From an uncultured Clostridia bacterium (GTDB lineage: Bacteria; Bacillota; Clostridia; Christensenellales; CAG-917): a stretch of DNA of 36,702 nt. A program made the translations under genes and the position numbers. Shown here piece after piece: positions 18,077 to 24,675 of this stretch (the stretch's first letter is position 1; every line of letters begins with the position of its first letter). The stretch spans positions 1 to 36,702 of the forward strand of contig CASDRL010000017.1 in assembly GCA_949283145.1 (NCBI GenBank), written 5' to 3'. The notes under the pieces were generated by a model. The model ran no database searches and had not been told where the DNA came from. It saw only the letters and a list, made by a program, of their open reading frames with translations.

Positions 18077-18120
18077 TTTGTTATCTTTTTTTACATTGCA
18101 ACATAAAAAAGAATAACAAA
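18077..18120. promoter_or_regulatory. Large dyad, probable AraC-family operator
   Basis: An imperfect palindrome 44 bases long is centred on TTGCAA at 18096-18101. Outside this core, 15 of 19 positions in the left arm (beginning TTTGTTATC) pair with the right arm (ending AATAACAAA). It lies midway between the -35 elements of the two divergent promoters (18061 and 18132), outside both transcripts. Further GTTAT-type copies overlap each promoter: complement of 18044-18054 in the operon promoter spacer, and GTTATCTT at 18153-18160 containing the regulator's own -10. Binding by the adjacent AraC protein is inferred. Confidence 0.5.
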
Positions 18121-18131
18121 GTTTACCCGAA

Positions 18132-18160
18132 TTGACAACTTTATTTTTTGATGTTATCTT
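18132..18160 (+). promoter_or_regulatory. Promoter of the AraC regulator gene
   Basis: A perfect -35 TTGACA (18132-18137), 17-base spacer, and -10 TATCTT (18155-18160). The ATG of the regulator is at 18167, only six bases past the -10, so the predicted transcript would begin at or next to the start codon (leaderless). The -10 is embedded in GTTATCTT, identical to 18080-18087 in the dyad. Confidence 0.65.
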
Positions 18161-18166
18161 AGAAAT

Positions 18167-19213
18167 ATGAATAATATAAATCAGAATTCTATCGATATAC
18201 CTCCCCGCCTGAAAGACGCGGGCGACATGTATCTATCGTTGAAGAACTGGTATTCGGAGGTGTTCCGCTCCGATTTTTTTATGAAATTCCACACCCATCC
18301 GCAATATGAGATCATGTATTGCGAGAACGGGCAGTTCGATTTCATCTACAAAGCCGATCCCTCTTCGGAAAACACCGAGACCGTGACGGTGGGCAACAAT
18401 TGTTTCATCCTGGTCAACAACGGCTACTATCACCGCGTCGCGAACGTGTATGACGCGACCAAGATCCTCAACCTCGAATTCCTGCCCGTGCGCCACCGCA
18501 TCCCGGACGACTCCGAAACGGCGCGCATAATAAGAAGATTCATGGTCCCGGTCAAGGATCTGTGCACCGTCTCGCCGCAGCTGCAGAAGATCCTGCAGGC
18601 GGATCAGGATTTCTATATATTTGTGGACAACAGCAATGTGCACGGCATAATAAGGGAAATTTTGAGGACCACGGAAGAGGAAAACGCCGCCGAGCGCGCC
18701 ATGAACCTCGCGCTTTTGTCAAACAAACTTCTCCTCGACATCGCGCACTGCTCTTCTCCGATCGGCTACAAAAAGACAGGCATAATCTATGTCGATTCCG
18801 CCATGGCTTACATCAACTCCAACTTCCTGAAAAAGATATCCGTAAAAGAGATCGCGCGCGAAGTCGGCGTATCGGACGTTTATCTGCAGAAAATGTTCAA
18901 AGAACAGTACGGAAAGACGATCCACCGCATAATAACGGAAAAAAGGCTGGTGCAGGCGAAATATATGCTGTCCCAAAGCGACGCGGACATGGTGACCATC
19001 GCGTCGGGGTGCGGGTTCGGGAGCTACGAACATATGGCATATGCGTTCAAACGCCTGGAGAATTGCTCACCTTCCGCATACAGACAGAAAAAATCGTCGG
19101 ATACGATCCGCTTCTTCTCGCACCAGGGCGAGATCGAGCTGCATACAAGAAAGCCTAAAAAGAAAGCCGCCCCCCCCCCCCGAATAACTAACGTTAAAGC
19201 ACCGTCCGCTTAA
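18167..19213 (+). CDS. AraC-family transcriptional regulator
   Basis: This 348-residue protein has an N-terminal cupin-like sensor half (FHTHPQYEIMYCENG, about 41-55) and a C-terminal double helix-turn-helix (about 225-320). The latter contains VKEIAREVGVSDVYLQKMFK in the first HTH and MVTIASGCGFGSYEHMAYAFKR in the second. Such proteins sense a sugar and switch on the neighbouring catabolic operon; here the target is most likely the divergent glycan operon and itself. No Shine-Dalgarno site precedes 18167; an internal ATG at 18227 is possible but would cut into the sensor domain edge. The tail after residue 325 is lysine/proline-rich and is encoded across a run of 12 C (19170-19181), where slippage would alter only the last residues. 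Confidence 0.9.
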   Translation: MNNINQNSIDIPPRLKDAGDMYLSLKNWYSEVFRSDFFMKFHTHPQYEIMYCENGQFDFIYKADPSSENTETVTVGNNCFILVNNGYYHRVANVYDATKILNLEFLPVRHRIPDDSETARIIRRFMVPVKDLCTVSPQLQKILQADQDFYIFVDNSNVHGIIREILRTTEEENAAERAMNLALLSNKLLLDIAHCSSPIGYKKTGIIYVDSAMAYINSNFLKKISVKEIAREVGVSDVYLQKMFKEQYGKTIHRIITEKRLVQAKYMLSQSDADMVTIASGCGFGSYEHMAYAFKRLENCSPSAYRQKKSSDTIRFFSHQGEIELHTRKPKKKAAPPPRITNVKAPSA

Positions 19214-19350
19214 CGGACTGTCCGCAAGCTACGGCGGCGGGGTGCGGCTCTTTGTTCCGTATATCGTCCGCGGGTCTCCGGCGCCGTTCTTTCTCCGCAC
19301 GGGATGCGGCGGAGCCTGCGGACATCGTTCTTTCACGGGTGAAAGGGGGG

Positions 19351-19821
19351 TTATTCCTCTGTGCAGAATTCCTCCACGGACATTTTGCCCAAAGACACCA
19401 GCAGGAATCTTTCGCAGTACTTCTGCACGGTGCTCACCGCAAGGCTGACCATGAACGCGAACGATACGCCGGAAAGAAGGCTGTCCCGATAGCTTTCCGT
19501 CATCCTGAAATAGACACTGCCTCTCTCGTACAAATAGTCGAAGCATCCCTCTCTCAACGAATAATTCGCAAAACCCGTAACGAGCGCGCCCTCACGCCTG
19601 CGCGACTCACGGAAAGCAAAAGGCAGCGGAGAGATCAGCCTTATGCACTCTCTTTCGGCATCCGCCGTGACCTCGATCTCAACGGGAAATTCATCTCCCG
19701 CGAAAGAGAGGGAGACGCTCATTTCCTCTTCGTCCTTGCGGTAGACCAGGTCATCTGCATCGAGGGCTCCGCACAGCGTGTCGAACATCTTCCGAGCCTG
19801 TTTCGTCTTGTCATCTGCCAT
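19351..19821 (-). CDS. YbjN-like domain protein A
   Basis: This 156-residue soluble protein has the alpha-beta pattern of the YbjN family (a type III secretion chaperone-like fold). It shares the order and several motifs of its neighbour: an N-terminal helix, a strand pair, ISPLPF, then GCFDYL..RGSVYFRMTESYRDSLL and a C-terminal K(M)SVEEF helix. The similarity to the next protein shows tandem duplication. Function is unknown; YbjN-like proteins are thought to act as protein-binding or chaperone-like factors. It is the last gene of a three-gene unit behind the AAA+ protein, 11 bases after protein B. The start follows GAGGTGCGGA. No clear terminator separates it from the convergent AraC gene (19214-19350 holds only GC-rich imperfect hairpins). 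Confidence 0.6.
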   Translation of the reverse strand: MADDKTKQARKMFDTLCGALDADDLVYRKDEEEMSVSLSFAGDEFPVEIEVTADAERECIRLISPLPFAFRESRRREGALVTGFANYSLREGCFDYLYERGSVYFRMTESYRDSLLSGVSFAFMVSLAVSTVQKYCERFLLVSLGKMSVEEFCTEE

Positions 19822-19832
19822 TCCGCACCTCC

Positions 19833-20300
19833 TCAGGACCTCATAAACGCGACGATCTCTTCGTCGCTCATATTTTCCGCGATCACTTTGCAGAATTTAT
19901 CGTTGTAAGCGTCAACGGTCTGACAAGCGGTAAAGATGAGATGGGAGAAAAGTTCCTTCCCTATGAGGCTGCCGCGGAAGGTGTTGGTCATCCTGAACAG
20001 CAGCATCCCGTTCATACAGTTGAAATCGAAAGATCCCGCAACGGTGATGACATTTGCCGCGGAAGCGGCGACGGCGACCGCCGTGCGCTTGTCTTCCGGC
20101 ACTTCGAAGGGAAGAACGGAATAAAGAGAAATGATCTCCTTTTCCGCATTGACGGAGATCGTGAGAGGGATGGGCAGATCGTTGCCCACGGCGCCGCATT
20201 CCACCTTCATATTCTCGTCATCCTTCTGTGCGACCCACTTGAGCTCGTCGAGTTTGGCGCACAGCGCGTCATAGACCGCCCGCGCGTTTGCATCGCTCAT
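19833..20300 (-). CDS. YbjN-like domain protein B
   Basis: This 155-residue soluble protein looks like a more typical YbjN-family member. It has VLPFEVPEDKR, then a helix rich in alanine and valine, GSFDFN..NGMLLFRM, FRGSLIGKELFSHLI and a C-terminal MSDEEI helix. It is paralogous to protein A but less diverged from the family pattern. No membrane segment or signal is present, so both should be cytoplasmic. Its place directly after an AAA+ ATPase gene (53-base gap) suggests that it is an adaptor or client of that ATPase (inference). The start has AAAGGAGG upstream. Confidence 0.65.
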   Translation of the reverse strand: MSDANARAVYDALCAKLDELKWVAQKDDENMKVECGAVGNDLPIPLTISVNAEKEIISLYSVLPFEVPEDKRTAVAVAASAANVITVAGSFDFNCMNGMLLFRMTNTFRGSLIGKELFSHLIFTACQTVDAYNDKFCKVIAENMSDEEIVAFMRS

Positions 20301-20353
20301 AATATCCTCCTTTGCGGGTCCGAGGGCGATACCCCGTCCCGCTCATAACCTTT

Positions 20354-22411
20354 TCAGAATCCTATGCGGCGGCGCTTGGGCATGTCGAAGGAAAAGTCCT
20401 TTTCGCCGCTCGCGCGCTCGAAATCCGCCTTGGTAACGACGACTTCCCTGCTCCCCGCAAGCTGACAGCGCATCGCGGCTTTCGCCCATGTGCGCTCGAA
20501 AAGATTGCGGACGAAGCGGGCGTTGCTGAACTCCTTGGAGCCGAGCGTCTCGTCCGAGAGCCCGGCGAAATAGTCTTTTGCCGCATCGAAAAGCGCCTCG
20601 TCACACTTGAAGCGCCCCTGCGCCATGAGGCGGAAGATCTCCGCCAGCTGTTCACGCGTGAAATTGGGGAATTCGATGCAATACGGCATGCGGCTCCTGA
20701 GCCCGGCATTGCCCTGCATGAGTTTCTCCATATCGTCGGTGTAACCCGCCATTATGACGACCAGATCGCCGCGGTGGTTCTCCATTTCGGCGACGAGGGT
20801 GTCCAGCGCCTCCCTGCCGTAATCGCGCTCGTTGTCATCGCCGCGGAAGAGGGAGTACGCCTCGTCGATGAACAGCACGGAACCGTACGCGTCACGGCAG
20901 ATGCTCGCGGTCTTGGGCGCCGTCTCGCCGACATATCTGCCGCAAAGGTCCCTGCCCGAACATTCGTGCAGGTCGCCTATGCGGAGCACCCCCTGCTCTT
21001 TGAGCACCCTTCCCACTATGCGCGCCACCGTGGTCTTGCCCGTGCCCGGGTTGCCAACAAATCGCATGTTTATGCACGGCCTTTCCGCCTCGCCGTCCTG
21101 CATGGAAAAGTTGATCTGCGCGACGATCTCCTCGATCTGCCGCCTTATGCCGTCCGCACCGACCAGCGCGTCCAGCTCCCGCATCCCGCGCAGCTTGCCG
21201 CCGGCGCCCGTATCGGCGCAGATCACTTTCGCGTCGGCGGGAGAGATGACCGTCGAGGTCTGCCCCTTCTCGGCGTTGCGGAGCAGTTTCGCGTAAATGA
21301 GTTCAGCCACCACCTTATGGACGGTGTTGAGCCCGTAGAACTTGCCGTCGCGCTTTTCCTCGGCGATGCGCTCGTGGAAATGTTTCCATCCGCCGCTCGC
21401 CATCGAAAAGCCGTATTCGTCCAGCTCCTGCTTGGCGCAGAGGGTGATCTCATCCCTGCCGAGGGGCGGGAAAGTCACCGTACGCACGGTCAGAAGGTCG
21501 CTGAGAGAATAGGCGAGAGATGCAAGGATGTCCTTGTCCACAAAGGGCACACGGAAGACCACGAGGTTGTCGGACAGACTCTTTTCGACACGGCGGAGGA
21601 ATTTCTTGAACGCCTCCGAATTGACATTGTCCATCCACTCGCTGATGTCGATGCATACGACCTTCGGCTTGCTGCTGCCGAAGCCGCCGCTGAGCGCTCC
21701 CGACGCTTCCGCAAACGCCTCGGACGGATCCTTGTACAGCGCCCCGGACGGGACTTTGACCTCGTGCACGTTATGCTCCTGCATGCTGCGCACCCCCGTC
21801 ACCGCAATGAGGGACGCGAGCAGCTGCAGATAGGTGCTCAGCCCGTCGCCGTCGCCGATGGAGAAGAGATAGCTCCTCCCCGCAAAGACCTCGGGCAGTT
21901 TGCCCGCCGAAAGCAGCGGCGCGACTTTTACGATCTCGTTCGCAAGCTCCTTGAACTCCTTTGCGCCCACCAGCTTTGAGATGCGCGACATCACCACGTG
22001 CACGGCAGCCTCCGCGGCGGTGTAAGTCTCCTCCTCGTCCGGCTCATCGCTCTTCTCTTTCGATCGGGCAGCTCTTTCTGCGTCTTCCTTTTCCTCGAAA
22101 AAGTCGGCTGCCTCGTCGGGGAATATGGAGTCGTCGAGCTCGACCGGCACGCCTGCGGCGAACTTCGTCACCACGTCGGACTTTTCCACGCCGTAGCGAA
22201 TGCGCAGCAACTCCTCCACCTTCCGCTCGACCTCCTCTTTGGGGACGCTCGCGTCCAGCGAAAAACTGAGCTCCGTGAAAGAAGAGCTCTGTTTTTCGAA
22301 TCCGTTCAGTTTTGTGAGAACGTCCGTCAAAACGGCGATGGGCAGTTCGTCGTCGCCGCGGCGGGAAAGCACCCATTCGCCCGACAGTTCAACTACATAG
22401 TATCTCCTCAT
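20354..22411 (-). CDS. AAA+ ATPase of the CbbX/SpoVK type with degenerate first module
   Basis: This 685-residue protein has several parts. Residues 1-100 form an unrecognised alpha-beta domain, 101-130 an acidic linker, about 131-400 a module laid out like AAA+ but lacking a Walker A (GDGDGLSTYL where the P-loop would be, with a Walker-B-like VVCIDIS at 251-257), and 415-670 an intact AAA+ domain. The intact domain has Walker A GNPGTGKT (453-460), Walker B VLFIDEA (512-518), and arginine candidates in GLRSRMPY (around 572-574). The C-terminal domain is close to CbbX/SpoVK, chaperone-like remodelling ATPases. Target unknown. The start at 22411 has AGGGAGAAA upstream. With the two YbjN-like genes it forms a compact operon driven from the promoter at 22491-22519. 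Confidence 0.85.
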   Translation of the reverse strand: MRRYYVVELSGEWVLSRRGDDELPIAVLTDVLTKLNGFEKQSSSFTELSFSLDASVPKEEVERKVEELLRIRYGVEKSDVVTKFAAGVPVELDDSIFPDEAADFFEEKEDAERAARSKEKSDEPDEEETYTAAEAAVHVVMSRISKLVGAKEFKELANEIVKVAPLLSAGKLPEVFAGRSYLFSIGDGDGLSTYLQLLASLIAVTGVRSMQEHNVHEVKVPSGALYKDPSEAFAEASGALSGGFGSSKPKVVCIDISEWMDNVNSEAFKKFLRRVEKSLSDNLVVFRVPFVDKDILASLAYSLSDLLTVRTVTFPPLGRDEITLCAKQELDEYGFSMASGGWKHFHERIAEEKRDGKFYGLNTVHKVVAELIYAKLLRNAEKGQTSTVISPADAKVICADTGAGGKLRGMRELDALVGADGIRRQIEEIVAQINFSMQDGEAERPCINMRFVGNPGTGKTTVARIVGRVLKEQGVLRIGDLHECSGRDLCGRYVGETAPKTASICRDAYGSVLFIDEAYSLFRGDDNERDYGREALDTLVAEMENHRGDLVVIMAGYTDDMEKLMQGNAGLRSRMPYCIEFPNFTREQLAEIFRLMAQGRFKCDEALFDAAKDYFAGLSDETLGSKEFSNARFVRNLFERTWAKAAMRCQLAGSREVVVTKADFERASGEKDFSFDMPKRRRIGF

Positions 22412-22490
22412 AATTTCTCCCTTGCGTTCCGTCCCGAAAGCGGACGGTCATGCCCGGGGAATGCGGGACCCGCCCTCCCCGACAACACGG

Positions 22491-22519
22491 ATTTTAACAT
22501 AAAATGTTTTGAATAACAA
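22491..22519 (-). promoter_or_regulatory. Promoter of the AAA+/YbjN operon
   Basis: On the minus strand: -35 TTGTTA (22519-22514), exactly 17 bases, -10 TAAAAT (22496-22491). The start would be near 22484, giving a leader of about 72 bases that is GC-rich and can fold (for example CCGTCC pairing with GGACGG). Confidence 0.65.
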
Positions 22520-22606
22520 TAAGGACGGAAAAATTTTTCGCGCTCGCTCCCGCCCGCGCCCGACGGAGCGGGCGCTCATTTGCCAAAAGACGAACATCAA
22601 CATGCA

Positions 22607-22631
22607 AAAACGGCGGTTCAACCGCCGTTTT
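22607..22631. terminator. Intrinsic terminator, bidirectional in form
   Basis: A 10-bp stem AAAACGGCGG/CCGCCGTTTT (22607-22616 with 22622-22631) has a TTCAA loop. Read on the minus strand it follows the anti-sigma gene by 23 bases and ends in TTTTTG. Confidence 0.85.
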
Positions 22632-22654
22632 GTCACATTTGACAGGATACTTAA

Positions 22655-23845
22655 TTAATCACCGACGGCGTCGAAAATGTCGTCCCAGTCGTCGTCATCG
22701 TCATAGCGGTCGCCGGTCAGCGTGCCGTCCGAGAAAACATAGTCGTAGTGACCGTCGCGGATGTAGATGCGGAATGCGACGGGCTCGCCGTCCAGCGTGC
22801 CGCTGACCGCGATGACCCGCTCTCCGTCTTCCGTCTCATCCTCGAAGACGAGGACTTCTTTGACACCGCCGCGCTCTATGGTCATATTGAGCTCGGTCTC
22901 GTTCTCTTCCTTCTCGTACTCCACGGTCATGCGCTCGATCACGCTGCCCTTTTCGACCACAGTGTAGACATATTCGACTTCCGTCTCCTGCTCGCCGTCT
23001 TCCGCTTCGGACTCGGACTCCTGTCTGACTTCGATATAAGAATCTCTGCCCTCTCCCGTATAGGCGCGGAAGAAGAGCTCGCTCTCGGACTCGGACTCGC
23101 CGTCCTCATTCTCCGTCTCCTTCTGATAGTTGCCGGTGACTTCATAGGACGCGTTTTCGGTGACGAGAATGCCTTTGATGGAGTAGTTCTCCTCCGTCTC
23201 CTCTCCGTCCGTTTCACCGCCGATGAAGATCTTGTCGTAATAGAGGACATACCCCGATGTGCCCCCCGTAAGATCGGTGCTGTGCACGCGCATCCCGTGC
23301 GAATAACCGTATGCGGGCTCGAGAGGCTCGACGTCGACGCCGCCGTCGGAAAGCAGACTTTCCACAAGGGAGAGATATTTGTTGAGGGTCGCGACCTGCT
23401 CTTCTTCGGTCTGCGAGGCGAGCTTCGCGATGTCCGCCGCAAGCGCGGAACGCTCTCCCCCCTCCGCCGCCGAAGACGCTTGTCCGTCCCCCGCGGAAGC
23501 GAGGATGGAGCCCACCGACGCCGCGCCGTATGCGTAAAACACGTCCGCGTTCGTGATGACGTCGATAAGATCGCTGCCACCGGGCGTCACCGGCGTCCCG
23601 CCCTTCCTCAGCCCGAGAGGAAGAAAGATCCCGAGGAACAGCGCGGCGACAAGGAAGAGCGCGATGAGCGCGATCAGCACCTTCTTTTTATCCGTAAGGG
23701 CGTGTTCGCCCCCTTCGGCATAGGAAAGGCGGCTCTCTTTCACCGCCGAGAGCCCGAGATCGCGTTTGACCTTTTCCTTCACCCTGTCGTCGGGGAGGAT
23801 GTCGGAGCGATGTTCTGCCAGCATTTTTTTGACATCCTTTTTCAT
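22655..23845 (-). CDS. Membrane-anchored putative anti-sigma factor with acidic ectodomain
   Basis: This 396-residue protein has a cytoplasmic N-terminal part (1-55, charged, without the HxxxCxxC zinc motif of ZAS anti-sigma factors), one membrane helix (about 56-79) and a large acidic outer domain (80-396). The outer domain ends in a run of aspartates (382-386). Its start codon overlaps the sigma factor stop by four bases (ATGA), with AGGAGG inside the sigma gene, the usual layout for an ECF anti-sigma. The ectodomain (about 100-370) is homologous to the lipoprotein encoded divergently at 24676: LVESLLSDGG (160-169) against LVESVLSDGG, EENYSIKGILV against EEEYSIRGIMI, and SVIER (301-305) at the same relative place. 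Anti-sigma activity is inferred from gene order and topology. An upstream in-frame ATG (23974) lies in the sigma gene and is unlikely. Confidence 0.75.
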   Translation of the reverse strand: MKKDVKKMLAEHRSDILPDDRVKEKVKRDLGLSAVKESRLSYAEGGEHALTDKKKVLIALIALFLVAALFLGIFLPLGLRKGGTPVTPGGSDLIDVITNADVFYAYGAASVGSILASAGDGQASSAAEGGERSALAADIAKLASQTEEEQVATLNKYLSLVESLLSDGGVDVEPLEPAYGYSHGMRVHSTDLTGGTSGYVLYYDKIFIGGETDGEETEENYSIKGILVTENASYEVTGNYQKETENEDGESESESELFFRAYTGEGRDSYIEVRQESESEAEDGEQETEVEYVYTVVEKGSVIERMTVEYEKEENETELNMTIERGGVKEVLVFEDETEDGERVIAVSGTLDGEPVAFRIYIRDGHYDYVFSDGTLTGDRYDDDDDWDDIFDAVGD

Positions 23846-24369
23846 ATACCGTCCTCCTCGTCGAGTTTTGTTCTCAGCTTTTTCAGCGCTTCGTTGTTTT
23901 TCCACGTCACGGTGGAGAGGGGGATGCCCAGCATCTCGGCGACTTCGCGCCGCTTGTAGCCCGCCACCTGACACAGCATGACGATCTCGTACTCCTCTTC
24001 CGAAAGCACGTTACCCGCCAGGTCGAAGATGAACGGAAGCTCCGTCTCGCGTGTGCCGAGGGAGTGCGGATCTTCGTTGAAATCGGTCGCCACCTCGCGC
24101 GCGCGCTTTTTCAGCATATTGAGCGCGATCGACTTCCCGACCGTCGTGAGCCACGCGACGAAATTGGTGTGCTCGCGGTATTGCCCGAGCGACGTAAGGG
24201 CGCGCACATAGGTCTCCTGCAGCACGTCCTCGGCGAGCATCTTGTCGCGGAGGATGTAGAACACGGCGAAATATACCGCCCTGTGCGTGTGCTCGTAGAC
24301 CGCGTCGAACGCCGCAGCGTCCCCCGCCTTCAGCCGGCTCACGTATTTTTCCAATTTCTCGCTCGTCAT
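23842..24369 (-). CDS. ECF-type RNA polymerase sigma factor
   Basis: This 175-residue protein has the two-domain ECF plan. Region 2 (about 15-85) contains LAEDVLQETYVRALTSLGQY, followed by FVAWLTTVGKSIALNMLKK. Region 4 (about 118-170) contains EEYEIVMLCQVAGYKRREVAEMLGIPLSTVTWKNNEALKKL, with its helix-turn-helix. It redirects RNA polymerase to a small set of envelope or stress genes when released from its anti-sigma factor. Start 24369 has GGTAGGAT upstream. Two promoters precede it: a sigma-A-type promoter (24538-24566) and an element shared with the divergent lipoprotein gene (24385-24415), fitting autoregulation. Confidence 0.92.
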   Translation of the reverse strand: MTSEKLEKYVSRLKAGDAAAFDAVYEHTHRAVYFAVFYILRDKMLAEDVLQETYVRALTSLGQYREHTNFVAWLTTVGKSIALNMLKKRAREVATDFNEDPHSLGTRETELPFIFDLAGNVLSEEEYEIVMLCQVAGYKRREVAEMLGIPLSTVTWKNNEALKKLRTKLDEEDGI

Positions 24370-24384
24370 ATCCTACCCGTAAAT

Positions 24385-24415
24385 ATAACAGCGCGCGGAC
24401 GCGGAATTGTTGGAA
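24385..24415 (-). promoter_or_regulatory. Candidate ECF promoter of the sigma/anti-sigma operon
   Basis: On the minus strand TTCCAACAA (24415-24407), 15 bases, then CTGTTAT (24391-24385). The same two blocks with the same 15-base spacing occur before the divergent lipoprotein gene (24588-24618). The predicted start falls about 9 bases from the sigma start codon. The AAC in the upstream block is typical of ECF -35 elements. Confidence 0.65.
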
Positions 24416-24537
24416 GTCTCCGAAAATTCCCTGAAATTTTTCTGCGAGTTCCGTCCCGCCGCCTCTGTTCTTGCGGCAAGCGCCCGTCCGAAAGAGAAAA
24501 TTTTTCGCTTCGGGATCGGCGCTTCCCTTCGGGAAAA

Positions 24538-24566
24538 ATGATAACAGCAGGCGAAAAAACAGTCAA
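24538..24566 (-). promoter_or_regulatory. Housekeeping promoter upstream of the sigma operon
   Basis: On the minus strand: -35 TTGACT (24566-24561), 17 bases, -10 TATCAT (24543-24538), five of six consensus bases each. Transcription from about 24531 would give a leader of roughly 160 bases running through the ECF-type promoter, supplying basal sigma and anti-sigma. Confidence 0.65.
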
Positions 24567-24587
24567 GACGAATATTTTTCCGAAACT

Positions 24588-24618
24588 TTCCAACAAAACG
24601 TCCCTGCCCCGCTGTTAT
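24588..24618 (+). promoter_or_regulatory. Candidate ECF promoter of the mirror lipoprotein gene
   Basis: TTCCAACAA (24588-24596), 15 bases, CTGTTAT (24612-24618); both blocks and the spacing are identical to the element before the sigma gene. Predicted start near 24625, leader about 50 bases. No good TTGACA/TATAAT pair is seen for this gene. Confidence 0.65.
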
Positions 24619-24675
24619 GTAGGTGAACGGAGGCGATCCCCCCTCTTTCAAATCGAAACTCAGGAGGCAACACTC

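Noticed and set aside
19214..19350. Terminator between the AraC gene and the convergent YbjN-like gene
   Set aside because: Several short imperfect hairpins exist (for example CTTTCAC/GTGAAAG near 19330), but none has a U tract on either strand.
20312..21979. A 555-residue plus-strand frame opposite the AAA+ gene
   Set aside because: The minus strand has intact Walker A and B motifs; the plus frame is an antisense shadow.
22412..22654. Possible tRNA or riboswitch in the gap before the AAA+ gene
   Set aside because: No cloverleaf, CCA end or known riboswitch core could be drawn; only a promoter, a foldable GC-rich leader and a terminator are supported.
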